Part shown: piece after piece, positions 25,305 through 34,630 of the stretch
Layout: the number at the start of each line of letters is the position of its first letter
How positions within the stretch are numbered: the first letter of the stretch is position 1
Assembly (NCBI GenBank): GCA_023205875.1
Contig: CP060760.1
Span: forward strand, 124,001-188,000
Direction of reading: 5' to 3'
Length of the DNA stretch: 64,000 bases
DNA from: Chloropicon primus
Lineage: Eukaryota > Chlorophyta > Chloropicophyceae > Chloropicales > Chloropicaceae
Position numbers and translations under genes: made by a program
The notes under the pieces: generated by a model
The model's input: only the letters and a program-made list of their open reading frames with translations
Database searches by the model: none
What the model was told of the DNA's origin: nothing

Positions 25305-27791
25305 ATGGTGAGGGGCGCGAACGTCTCGGTGAGTGCGACGCCACTGAGTTGCGCGGGAAGATCTCGGACGACGAGAACGAAGCGGACCAAGCAGAACGGT
25401 GGCGAGAGGAAGGTGTACCCTTGTGAACAACAAGCCAAGGACTCGGACGAGGCGGTTGGGAGGAGAGAAGCGGTTGCACACGATGCGAGGAAAGCCCTGT
25501 CGATTGGTGTGTACCTCGCCGCGAGCACGGCGGCCGTGGCGCTGCAGTGCAGCGTTCCGGGCGGGAGGGCGCACGCCGCTTCTGCTCCGACATCTTCCTC
25601 CTCCACCCCTGGGAAGCCCGAAGACTTTCCAAAGTTCTTGGCGTCTGGCGGGGAGTGGACCCAGAACAGGTACAAGGAGGTGATCAACTTTTATACCACG
25701 CGGGTCGAGCAACTCAGGACCGGCAGCCAGCAACCTCAGCAACCAGCAAAAAAAGCGACGAAGAAATCAAAGCCAGCGTCGTCGTCGGCCTCTGCCCAGA
25801 AGTCAAAGCCAGCGTCGTCGTCGGCCTCTGCCCAGAAGTCAAAGCCAGCGGCGTCGCCGGCCTCTGCCCAGAAGTCAAAGCCAGCGGCGTCGCCGGCCTC
25901 TGCCCAGAAGTCAAAGCCAGCGGCGTCGACCTCTTCCGCCGAGATGAAGGCGGCGAGAAGGCCGGCGGCAAGGCCAGTCACTGAGCCAAGGAGCGCGACG
26001 GAAGAATTTTTCCAAGTCGGCAACTTGGTGAAGTACACAGAGAAAGCGACGGGCCAGGCACACAAGGCAAGAATCACCCAGGTGCAGAAGAAGAAGACCG
26101 GAAACGTCTATCGCTTGGAGACGGAGGACGGCTCGAGGTGCTTCAAGAACGTGAAAGAAGGAGAAGTCTCTCTGCTTCTGTCAGCGAAAGCTGTGGATTT
26201 GGCCCTCAAAGCGAAAACGGCTTTGGGTTCGGCCGCGCAAAAGGTGATCGCTTTCGTCCTGTGGGCCTTCAACAGTGCCACGCATTTCACCTCTCTCGCC
26301 CTCGGAGGGGTCAAGGGGTCTCTTGGCAGCTTGTGGCAAAAAACCAGCACCGCGCTGGCCCAAATAGACTTCTCCGTTTCAGACTCCTTGACTAAACTTG
26401 CGGGCGCCCTTCAGAGCCTCTTCAAAGAAATTTCTGCGAAGGCGGCGGGGGCCATGACTGCCATCACAGGCCTTGTGGGCGGCCTCTCCCTCGCCAAAGG
26501 TTCGGCCGAGAGCTCCGGCGAGGGGATTTCATTCTCATCGTTGGCCGAGGTCGGCACCAAGTCCCAGGAATTCCTGGGCTGGCTCCAAAGCAAGGCCGGA
26601 GAAGGTCTCAAGCTGGTCTCAGAGCTTTTCACCAAAGTCATGGCTGGCTTGACGGGCGTCTTTGGAGAATTTCCCTCAAAGGTGACCCAAGCGTTCGCAG
26701 CGATCGCTGCTGGGGTGGCTGCAAAGTGGACAGAGGTGTCTTCCCACCTATGCAAGTGCTACCACGAGGCTGCTGGAAGGATTGGAAACTTCCCAGAGAG
26801 CCCGTTCTTCTTGCCGGGGGTGGGTCTCGCGCTGGTCCTGCTTGGGTTTGCCTGGCTGATCAGGAGAGGAAAGGGCAACGATGGCACGTCCTTGGGGTAT
26901 ACGGAGCCATCTGTGGTCTTTGATGGCTCGGCCAGAGCGCAAAACACGAAAGAGCAGGAGGAGGAGTTCACTGCAAAGGCAGTCGCTCCTTCTCGCCCTC
27001 CTCCTCGGGCTGTTCCAACGAAACAAGTCGTCGAGGGCAAGGAAGCGGGGGAGACAGAGTCAGAGAAGCAGGCAAAAGAAGTGAATCCAATTGCGGTTCT
27101 CGGAGCCGCTGTATCTCTGGGGGCCGAAGCGGTCAGCGCAGCAATGCAGGCCAACGAGGGAAGCGATGTGGACCCAGACGGGCAGTCGGAGAATGTGCTC
27201 AAAAGCTTCGGGAAAGATTTGACCAGATTGTCCAAGGACTTTGACAAAGCCATGGCTAAGGGCGGGGCATCCGTAGCGCAAGCCGCGACGTCGTTTGTGC
27301 CTTCAATCGCCGAGGAACAGGAGAGGAAGGAGCGAGAAGCGGAGGAGGCAAGGGCAAAAGAAGAGGAAGAAAGGAAGGCCAGGGAGGTGAAGGCGAAGGA
27401 GATAGCAGCAAACGTAGAGGATGTTGAGAATTGGATCTCAAACTTTAGATCCAGAACACTGGCGTACGAGGGCGCCATCAAAAACTTGGATCCCGCCGAC
27501 GTTGATGACTTCAAGGACTATGTGTGGAGAACGGGTTCCAAGGACTACAAGGCTTTCAAGCCGAGGCCGAGGGACGCTGCTGCTGTTGCGGGGGAGCAGG
27601 GGGTCAGCGAAGAGGAGAAGGTTGAAGTTGCAAAGCCAGAGCCAGAACTGAAAATGGAGACGCCCGTTATGCCCGGAGTGGCATCGGCAGTGGCAGCTAA
27701 GGCGAAAGCACCTGCTTTTGGTGAGGATTGCTATTGGGAGAGATTCGACCCTGTGAGGGGGTTGAGGACATGGCTGCGAAAAGGCAAATAA
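25305..27791 (+). CDS. Plastid lumen-targeted hypothetical protein with 12-residue repeats
   Basis: An 828-aa protein not recognised by family. The N-terminus looks bipartite: a basic Ser/Thr/Arg-rich transit region, then a hydrophobic stretch (ALSIGVYLAASTAAVALQ) ending in AHA-A, a thylakoid lumen cleavage pattern. Residues ~154-213 hold five copies of a 12-residue unit of the type KSKPA(S/A)S(S/P)ASAQ. A segment at ~238-285 (VGNLVKYTEKATGQAHKARI) resembles a small SH3/Tudor-like barrel. The middle (~290-480) is Ala/Ser/Leu-rich helical. One membrane helix (PGVGLALVLLGFAWLIRR) lies at ~507-524, followed by a charged Glu/Lys helix. Ends with a Trp-containing YWERFDPVRGLRTWLRKGK. Function unknown. 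Confidence 0.75.
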   Translation: MVRGANVSVSATPLSCAGRSRTTRTKRTKQNGGERKVYPCEQQAKDSDEAVGRREAVAHDARKALSIGVYLAASTAAVALQCSVPGGRAHAASAPTSSSSTPGKPEDFPKFLASGGEWTQNRYKEVINFYTTRVEQLRTGSQQPQQPAKKATKKSKPASSSASAQKSKPASSSASAQKSKPAASPASAQKSKPAASPASAQKSKPAASTSSAEMKAARRPAARPVTEPRSATEEFFQVGNLVKYTEKATGQAHKARITQVQKKKTGNVYRLETEDGSRCFKNVKEGEVSLLLSAKAVDLALKAKTALGSAAQKVIAFVLWAFNSATHFTSLALGGVKGSLGSLWQKTSTALAQIDFSVSDSLTKLAGALQSLFKEISAKAAGAMTAITGLVGGLSLAKGSAESSGEGISFSSLAEVGTKSQEFLGWLQSKAGEGLKLVSELFTKVMAGLTGVFGEFPSKVTQAFAAIAAGVAAKWTEVSSHLCKCYHEAAGRIGNFPESPFFLPGVGLALVLLGFAWLIRRGKGNDGTSLGYTEPSVVFDGSARAQNTKEQEEEFTAKAVAPSRPPPRAVPTKQVVEGKEAGETESEKQAKEVNPIAVLGAAVSLGAEAVSAAMQANEGSDVDPDGQSENVLKSFGKDLTRLSKDFDKAMAKGGASVAQAATSFVPSIAEEQERKEREAEEARAKEEEERKAREVKAKEIAANVEDVENWISNFRSRTLAYEGAIKNLDPADVDDFKDYVWRTGSKDYKAFKPRPRDAAAVAGEQGVSEEEKVEVAKPEPELKMETPVMPGVASAVAAKAKAPAFGEDCYWERFDPVRGLRTWLRKGK
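25764..25943 (+). repeat. Tandem array of five 36-bp units inside a coding sequence
   Basis: Units start at 25764, 25800, 25836, 25872 and 25908. Each begins AA(A/G)TCAAAGCCAGCG and encodes 12 residues; copies 1-2 share GTCGTCGTCGG while copies 3-4 share GCGTCGCCGG, indicating stepwise duplication in pairs; copy 5 is diverged at its 3' half. The unit length keeps frame. Likely length-polymorphic. Confidence 0.9.
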
Positions 27792-27836
27792 GATTTTTTT
27801 GGTTTCTTTTGTACACATATTTTGTCAACAATTCGT

Positions 27837-28316
27837 TCAAATTGCTCGGCCGTCGTCGGCAAGAAGCCTGGCGTACTGTTCATAGTCTATGTTTCCAGTC
27901 TCCTTATCCACCGCCGAGGCCATGAAGTCTCTGATTTCCTCCTTGGTGAACTGGTCACCCGCGGACTCTAGGATTGCCTTGAAGTCCTCGGCGTTTATGT
28001 AGCCAACCCCTTGCTTGTCAAAGGCCATGAAGGCTCTCATAATCGTCTCCTTGCTGTCGCGAATGACCTCGTCCAGCCTCTCCTTCATCGCCAGCATTAG
28101 AATCTTCTCCAAGTTATCAAAAGATATGACCTCGGCCTCGATGTCTTTGCTGTGCACCTCCTTCATCATGTCCGCCATCAGTTGCTCCCTCGGGTTCAAA
28201 CCAGAAGACCTAATGATGGAAGGAACCTCGCGCTTGTACACGTACCCCGGAGTGTCCTTCTGCTCATAAATCGCAAAGGCCGTCTTCAGCTTGGCCTTGA
28301 CGTGTTCGGTGTACAT
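27837..28316 (-). CDS. DRC8/EFCAB2-like flagellar EF-hand protein
   Basis: A 159-aa calmodulin-fold protein best matching subunit 8 of the nexin-dynein regulatory complex of motile cilia. Landmarks in order: KLKTAFAIYEQ, then VPSIIRSSGLNPREQLMADM (second helix pair), a middle FDNLEKILMLAMKERL, then IMRAFMAFDKQGVGYINAED and EEIRDFMASAVDKETGNIDY, ending YARLLADD. Loop sequences are degenerate at several calcium ligands, as in DRC8. Other calmodulin/centrin relatives are possible but the spacing and the AAID/AVDKE-type last loop favour DRC8. Its 3' end faces the preceding plus-strand gene only 45 bp away. Confidence 0.72.
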   Translation of the reverse strand: MYTEHVKAKLKTAFAIYEQKDTPGYVYKREVPSIIRSSGLNPREQLMADMMKEVHSKDIEAEVISFDNLEKILMLAMKERLDEVIRDSKETIMRAFMAFDKQGVGYINAEDFKAILESAGDQFTKEEIRDFMASAVDKETGNIDYEQYARLLADDGRAI

Positions 28317-28672
28317 CCTGCCGCCCGTTCTGAACCTCGACCTTGTGCTTCAGTTGACCGAGACTTCTGTCCTCTACTCCCCCAAGGTGAGACAGGCCAA
28401 GATGTGAATCTTTGAAGCGAAGCTCTTTGTTCTGGCGTCAAGGGAAGTCGGGTTGGGTTCCTGGGCCGTGGAACTCCGCTCTCGTTGGTCGCTCTGTCCC
28501 GTCTACGCCACTCGGTCGTCGTCCCAAGGAATTCTCTTCTGTTCCTGTTTGTTTTCGAGGGGAGAAGGACGAGAGAAGAAGCAGCTCCGGAGGGGGAGGA
28601 CGGACCGGGCCCCCCAGGATGCAAGAAGGAAGGCACACGACTGCAATGGCAGTGGGGACGGATGACTTGTTA
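28317..28672. other. Spacer between tandem minus-strand genes
   Basis: About 356 bp separating the DRC8-like start from the stop of the nucleotide-sugar transporter gene. No repeat or coding sequence of note; it should contain the DRC8-like promoter. Confidence 0.4.
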
Positions 28673-30052
28673 TTATTGAGTCTTGGTTTTTGCTCTTACT
28701 TTGGCCAACATTGACTCCTTGGTGTGCATGAATGAGCCCTGCGCAACGAAGAGCAGAGCGAGGAGGGCGTTCCAAGGAAGCATGACACGGGTCACGGCGC
28801 ACTGGCAGACTGCAGAGACGGCCAGGCCGCAAACAAAAGAAATTCCTTTGTCGATGCTGCCGCAGTAGTTCGTCACCAGGCCAACCAGGAGCCCACCGAG
28901 TGCTTGGGTGATCACAGGCACGATGCTAGACGCGGTCCAGTGGTCGAACACGGACAGTAAAGGCTCCCCCATAATCTTGGTCTTCAGGTCGAAACAGAAT
29001 GCAAAAAAAAAAAAGCGTCAGCACGTCAGGTCAAACCACGTTCATCAAGATCAAAGAAGGCTTACCTGCGAGACTATGCTAGACCCAACCGTGACTATGC
29101 TCACGATGCACATGGCAAGCGTAACCAGGAAGGGGCTCAGTCGCATGTCTTGCATAAATATTTGCGTAACTGTTGCCGCGATGCCCGATAAAACGGTCCC
29201 GGTGAGGCTCATCGCCACGCCAGTTGTCGTGGACATGTTCTCTGCGTTCGCTCCATTCTCAGACCCTCTGACAGACAAGAGCATGGCTCCCACGGAGACG
29301 AGGGACAGGGCCAACATCTGCTTCTTGTTTTGCCTCACTCCCTTGATGAGATACAAGGCCGTAGCCGTCGTGATCAGCTTTGTTTGGTTCAGGCAGTTGA
29401 ATGTGATGGGGTTGAGCTCGACGTAAGCAGTCTGGACGCAGAAATTCTGCACCACGTAGATGAGGGCGGGGGCGGAGCACAGGACCACGCTTCTAGCCGT
29501 CTCTCTCGAGAACAGATTCACGGGTTTCCCATTCATGCTCTCGACGAACAGGGCCGCCATCGCGATGATCAGCTTGATCACCTCACACGCCAAGATGAGA
29601 CCAAGCTTGTTCACGTCCTTCGACAGGTACTTTTTCTGGAAATGCGTTTGCAGTCCGTACTGCACGGCCAGTGCCGCCATCAAGGGAAACCTCACGAGGA
29701 GTGACGCGCCCCCGTCCCCTCCCTTCGCAGCGACCTTGCCCCCGCTCGCCTTGCCCCCGCCCCTCTCGTCGATGATGATGGAAACACTTCCAGTGGAAGG
29801 GTCGAAGAGAGCTCCGTCCGGGTCACCTTCCAAGAAGAAGCACAGGCGGGGTTCTTCGCCCTCAACCTCTACCAGGCTCACGGTCGCTTCCTCCAGGAGC
29901 CTCGACACAAGCACCGGCTTCGTCCCGCCCACACCGAGGTCCAGGAATCGCAGGATGCTCTTCAAATCTGCCACCTTGAGCTTGGCGAGCCACCTCTCCC
30001 CCTCCTCCTCCCCCAGCACCGACGTCTGGTGCATCCCCTTCACCTTTCCCAT
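28673..30052 (-). CDS. Nucleotide-sugar transporter with N-terminal SAP motif (2 exons)
   Basis: Golgi/ER antiporter of the UDP-galactose/CMP-sialic acid transporter (SLC35A) family. Exon 1 30052-29066 and exon 2 28981-28673 join in phase across an 84-bp GT-AG intron: 431 aa. The transporter part starts at ~115 and has ~10 hydrophobic helices with family landmarks NPITFNCLNQTKLITTA, KQMLALSLVSVGAMLLS, FMQDMRLSPF and ITQALGGLLVGLVTNY. The ~110 residues before it are unusual: LKVADLKSILRFLDLGVGG then KPVLVSRLLEEA fits the SAP helix-loop-helix consensus and is followed by a short beta-rich region. The ATG at 30052 is taken because the frame further upstream has only TTG. Substrate cannot be told from sequence. 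Confidence 0.87.
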
Positions 30053-30236
30053 CGCAGGATATCCTCCTTTCGGCCAAGTTCTCCTCCAAATCCGCACCGA
30101 TTTGAACCAGCGAGCGGTCAATCGAAAGATGTTGAGACGCTCTTTCGTCCAATGCAATCAAACCTCCCGCCCTCTCCCTCCTCGACTCGTCCCTCGCTCC
30201 CCTTCCTTCCCCCCTCCTCCTCTGGGCTGTGGACCA

Positions 30237-31311
30237 ATGAAGAGCACGAGACCAGCCGTGGCAAAACGAACGATGGCGACGACGACGACGACGACGACGA
30301 CGGAGAGGGAGCGCGCGGCGGGAGGAGAGGAGGAAGCCATGAGGGTGGAGCTCGCGCAACTCGAGAGGGCTTACGCGTACACCTCCCCTCTCCTCGAGAA
30401 GGCAGGAGACTCCGCAAGGAACTCCTTCGACTGGGTGAAGAGAGCTCTCGGCACCGTCACAGGGACGCAAAAGGTAAGCGAGGCGAGTGAGTGAGAGGGG
30501 TAACGTAACGCTCGCTCCTCGTGCATGTAACGGTTCCGAGAGACGGTTACGACCAGGAGGCTCCTCGCGTAGTTCTCGCTCTCGTTGGATTCTTCTTGTC
30601 TTCTGACTGTTTTGCTTTTTGGATGATGATGTTGTTGTTGATGATGTTTTTTCTTCTTGTTGTTTTTGTTGTTTGTCTTAGGTCTACGAGCTGCTTCAGC
30701 AGAGAGTGGAGGACGAGTCCTTCGTGACTTGTCTCGAGAAGGCGAGCGAGGCGACCTTGGTCGGAGCCAAGTCCCCAGGGCTGAAGCAGATGGAGAAGGA
30801 AGTCCTGGAGGAGCACAAGAGACACGAGAGCGCCGAGGAGGGGGAGGAGGGAACCAGGAGGACTGGCTCAGAACAAGCCGAAGGACTTAGCGAGGGCTGG
30901 GAAATCATCGAGAAGGAGGAAGTCATTGATGCCATGGCATCCTTCATTGCCGCGTACATTCAGGTAAAGACAAAAGTCACGACCACGACGCTTTTCTTGG
31001 CCTGGTCACTGACGCACACACACGCTCGCTCTCTCGTCCTTGTTTCTTTCTTTCAGGCCCACCCGCAAGCCTCCAAGCTGAAGCCGCAAGAGCTGCAGAA
31101 GGCGCTGGGCATTGCTTTCAAGGAGTTGAGGAAGAGCAAGGTCTTGGTGCTGTGGCAGTGGGGGTCCGCCATCTGGAGGATCGGCGCCATGAGCTACGGG
31201 GCGTTCACCATGTACACCAACCCCTGGCTGGTGAGGACGGTCCTGCAGGCTGTCTGGTGCTGCAGCAGGCTAGCCATCGGGGCGACCGCGACAGCGGTCG
31301 GCCTGTTGTAA
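30237..31311 (+). CDS. Hypothetical protein with hydrophobic C-terminus (3 exons)
   Basis: Exons 30237-30473, 30682-30963 and 31057-31311 join in phase with GT-AG introns (208 and 93 bp) into 257 aa. Not recognised. The N-terminus has a Thr run; residues ~35-105 are helical (LERAYAYTSPLLEKAGDSAR; VYELLQQRVEDESFVTCLEK); an acidic linker ends in GWEIIEKEEVI; the last ~70 residues include LKPQELQKALGIAFKELRK and two hydrophobic segments (VLVLWQWGSAIWRIGAMSYG; LVRTVLQAVWC). Helical amphipathic front and hydrophobic end would fit a membrane- or lipid-droplet-associated protein, but this is conjecture. The ATG at 30273 is an alternative start. Confidence 0.72.
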
Positions 31312-31503
31312 AAAGTCCGGTCCACACGCCTCACGGTGCCGTATCCTTTATTTTGTAATCTATTGAACTACTCGTCGTCGTCATCGCGGTGGGTGAAGGG
31401 ACCGAGGAAAACAACAACAACTTTCTGACTTTCACGCTCTTCGTATTAAAGACTTTAAGAAAGCACTTCGGTTATAAATCTCGTTCCAAGCTCGTCAGAC
31501 GGC

Positions 31504-32445
31504 CTAGTCGAACAGAGAGAATCCCATGTCGTCGTCAGACTCCTCCTCGGACTCCTCCTTGGCCTCCTCCTTGGCGGCGGCGGCGGCAGGGGCAGCGGCA
31601 GCAGCAGCGGCAGCGAAGGCCTCAGGGTTCTCCAAGATCTCCTTGACCTTATCGGCAAGGGGGAAGGAGTACTCGGTGGCAAGAGCCACGGAGAGGACCT
31701 TCTTGTAAGCGTTGATGATGCTGTGAGGAACAGAGGACAAGGTTGGCACACCAGTCTCCAAAGCAACGGAGTTGATGTTGTTCAAACCAGCCTGGAAGCT
31801 CGCCAACAAGTCGTCGTCGGTGATGTCCAAAACCTTTGGGCTGTAGATGCTCTCGTTCTCGAACACGTGCTGCAAGACCAAGCCGTAAGCGAACGGCTTG
31901 ATGTTAAGCTTGGCAAGAAGAGCGGCCTCGGAGGCTCCGACCTTGTCACCCTCGGTAATGACCTTGACGTCGGACAAAATCTCGACGGCTCCCCTGTTAA
32001 TCTTGGTTGGGATGGACAGGGCCTGGAAGAAACTTGTCTGGGAGGGGTCAAGTCCGGTGCCACCAGCAGGGCAAACGACGTCCACAGGGGCGATAGAACC
32101 GGCCTTGGCAGGAGCACCGACCTTGTACTTGGCGATCTCGTCCTTGATATCAATCAATGGAGCGTTCGTGAGAACGACTCCGACGTTTCCAACGAGAAGC
32201 GCAGCGACCTCGTTCCAGAAAGGCTTGTCGTTCTTCTCGGCGTAAACCCTGAACGCTCTGCGAACCATGGTGTTCTTACCCATGAGCACGGCAGAGGTAT
32301 CACGAATTCCACGACGGATATCCATGAACTGCTTACTGCTCACGTTATCGGCGTGAACGATGAACCCGCTCGAGTACGTGTCCAACATGTCGAAGATCTT
32401 CTGAGCAAACTGCTCCTTCTTCTCAAGTCTCGCAGCAGAAGGCAT
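31504..32445 (-). CDS. RPLP0: 60S acidic ribosomal protein P0 (uL10)
   Basis: Scaffold of the ribosomal stalk that binds P1/P2 dimers and the GTPase-associated centre. The 313-aa protein has the uL10 rRNA-binding domain (GKNTMVRRAFR; LLVGNVGVVLTN), the eukaryotic insert (CPAGGTGLDPSQTSFFQAL), the P1/P2-binding helices, an Ala-rich hinge and the conserved acidic tail ESDDDMGFSLFD. Codon use differs from neighbours: GGA, CCA, GTT, AGA and GCC are favoured over the AGG/GTC/GGG-rich pattern elsewhere, as in uS19 at 53 kb, which suggests selection for high expression. Confidence 0.98.
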   Translation of the reverse strand: MPSAARLEKKEQFAQKIFDMLDTYSSGFIVHADNVSSKQFMDIRRGIRDTSAVLMGKNTMVRRAFRVYAEKNDKPFWNEVAALLVGNVGVVLTNAPLIDIKDEIAKYKVGAPAKAGSIAPVDVVCPAGGTGLDPSQTSFFQALSIPTKINRGAVEILSDVKVITEGDKVGASEAALLAKLNIKPFAYGLVLQHVFENESIYSPKVLDITDDDLLASFQAGLNNINSVALETGVPTLSSVPHSIINAYKKVLSVALATEYSFPLADKVKEILENPEAFAAAAAAAAPAAAAAKEEAKEESEEESDDDMGFSLFD

Positions 32446-33296
32446 CTTGACCCAAAAACTTTAAAGTTCTTCTTCGTCAAAGGTTGAAAAAAAGAGAAAG
32501 CGTTTTGGTTTTCGTAGCGGGGACCAAGACCGGGTTCTTTAGCCGGTAGGTTCGTAGCGGTACGTTTTAACCCCAATGCAATAGCCGTCGTCCACGAAGG
32601 GTCGTCGAGCGATGCTTTTTTCGTTATGCTCGAGTTCGAGCGCTCGTTTCGCCCGAAACGCTGATTTTCGGCCATTTGCGCCGCCAACGGGGGATAAGAA
32701 GGGAAAGCTACAGGGACGATGCGTACACTGATGCGTGGTCGAGGTACACCCTTTGTGAGAAAACACAAGGAGAAGTGCAGGGGAGAGGGATGAAGGAGGG
32801 ATGAAGGATGTGAGGGACGAGACAAGGATTCATCCATGACTCCATCCCTCCATCCCTCTCTAGGACTCTCTCTCTCTCTCTCTCTAGGACAGGATTAAGT
32901 GATTGGTCTCTCTCTCTTGGTCTCTCTCTCTCGTGTTGTGGTTTGTTTGGGCTTCTCTGAAACTCCAACCCTGGGAGTGATGGGGTGGTGGGCTAGGGTG
33001 CCAGGGTGATTGACGTCAGGTCAGGGGTTTCGGGGTTCTCGTTGCATTAGAACGGAGTGCTGCTTGAAGTCTTTCAGGGGGGGGGCAGGGATTTACAGCT
33101 TTAGAGACACGCGAGAGGACGGTGCGATGGGGGGAGCGGTCGTCGAGAGAGAGAGAGAGTCCAAAAAGTGTGAGGCCCACAAGAAGTTTTTGTGTGCCCC
33201 GCTCCAAAGAATAATCAGCGAGGGAAGAATTATAATCCTATGTGAAATAGATACATTTGCGAATGGCCACCCAAACCAGCAAGCACGGCGCGAGCA
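32446..33296. other. Upstream region of RPLP0
   Basis: About 850 bp between the RPLP0 start and the stop of NDUFA5 (both minus strand). It contains CT repeats with TAGGAC joints (32870-32889 and nearby), a GA run (33146-33158) and otherwise unremarkable DNA. Frames here are not protein-like. It likely holds the strong RPLP0 promoter and 5' UTR. Confidence 0.45.
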
Positions 33297-34177
33297 TCAC
33301 TTCTTCTCCTCGTCCTCTGGGACTGGCTCGGGAACGGGCTCGTCGTCTACAATCATCCTTATCTTGTGGCCCTTTGGGACGTCCCACGGCTTCCACTCTG
33401 CTCCGAGGCAAAACCAAAAGCGACCCCGCGTCGTCAGTAATCGTTCTTTCCGCGCCCAAGAACCTGGCCGCGCGAGGGGGAGGGCCTCGTCGCCCGAGAA
33501 CTTACCTGCCATCTTCGGAATGAGGGAGAGCTCGTCCTTCGCGTGGAGGATGAGCTCCTCAAGCTGCCCCTGTCCGATCTCGTCCTCCATCTGCGCGCAA
33601 GTTCGAAAAGGAAGAGGAACAAGAAGAAGAAGAGACGGTGAGAAAAAGTTCGTTTGGGGTCTCAGGAGATATCTCTCCCTAATTGGCAAAACCAGCATCA
33701 CGCACCTGTTCTGGGCTAATATCCTTCGAGACGACTGCTAGCCTCTCGTTTGCCATCATCTCTACGCTCGTGCGGTACTGGGCATTCTCAGGGATCACCT
33801 TCACCTCCTGTGCCGTCCCGATGCCGAACGGGTTCCCAAATGAAATGAAACGGAGAGGAAGAGAAGACAAGGAGAGGCAGACAAGGCCACGAAAGAGAAA
33901 AAAGAAAAGTCGAGGTCAGCGCTAGCTCGCGTCCGCTCCGTCAATCCCCTGGCCACGTCCTCGGTCTCGACTCCCCACTTACCCTAAGTATCTTCTTCAG
34001 CAAGTGTCTGAGAGTTTCAGGTGCGTTCGGGTCGACTTCAACCCCAACGATTCCCGTCGTCGTTTTGTATCCTCTCGCCGTCTGCGTCTGTGGCAGAGCG
34101 AAGACGGACACAGCTCCCGCGTGCTGTGTCCGCAGGAGGTACTTGGTCGCCAATTGGCGCATGCAGGAGGACGCCAT
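33297..34177 (-). CDS. NDUFA5: NDUFA5 homologue, complex I 13-kDa subunit (4 exons)
   Basis: Accessory subunit of the matrix arm of mitochondrial NADH:ubiquinone oxidoreductase. Exons 34177-33983, 33807-33706, 33590-33506 and 33397-33297 join in phase (GT-AG introns of 175, 115 and 108 bp) to give 160 aa. An Arg/Thr-rich mitochondrial presequence is followed by KTTTGIVGVEVDPNA, then VIPENAQYRTSVEMMANERL, then QGQLEELILHAKDELSLIPK, and EWKPWDVP, all family landmarks in the plant arrangement. The C-terminus is a short Glu/Pro-rich tail. The ATG at 34177 is the first usable start. Confidence 0.92.
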
Positions 34178-34630
34178 CGTATCGTACTCGTTCCCTCTCT
34201 CCGTTCCTGTCACTCGACACACACAAAACCAAAACCACTTCCGCCGAGGCCTCTGCTGCTCTGCTGCTCGAGCTCGAGGGAGGAAAAGGAAAATTGCTCG
34301 AGGGTCATCTCCTGGAGGATTGGATTGCAGAGGAGGAGGAGGAGGATCGGGAGGATCAGGAGGGAGGGAAGGGGAGCTTGGTTGGTTTGGTGGGACCGGA
34401 TCACACTATATCTCGGTTCTCTCTCTCTCTCTCTCTCCGTTGTTGCTGTTGTATTGATAGGGCTTGGCGAAAAGGAAATGAAAATGATGGAGGAGAGGAG
34501 AGGGGAGGGGAGTGGTGGATGAGTGGTCGGTTCCCTTTTTGAATACTGGGTGGAGACAACTTTTATAAATTAAACATCACGAATCCGGCGCTTACTTGGG
34601 CAACCAATCAAACCAGACCCCCCTCTCGGT
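34178..34630. other. Spacer between NDUFA5 and carrier gene
   Basis: About 450 bp. Contains a GGAGGA run (34332-34375) and a CT repeat (34417-34437). No coding sequence supported. Confidence 0.4.

Noticed and set aside
24223-25742. Long minus-strand frames in the 24-25.7 kb gene-free region
   Set aside because: They translate microsatellites (Ser-Leu, Arg-Glu runs) and show no conserved pattern.
25764-25943. Regular 36-bp repeats considered as a CRISPR-like array
   Set aside because: There are no unique spacers; the units abut each other, keep reading frame and encode a 12-residue protein repeat.
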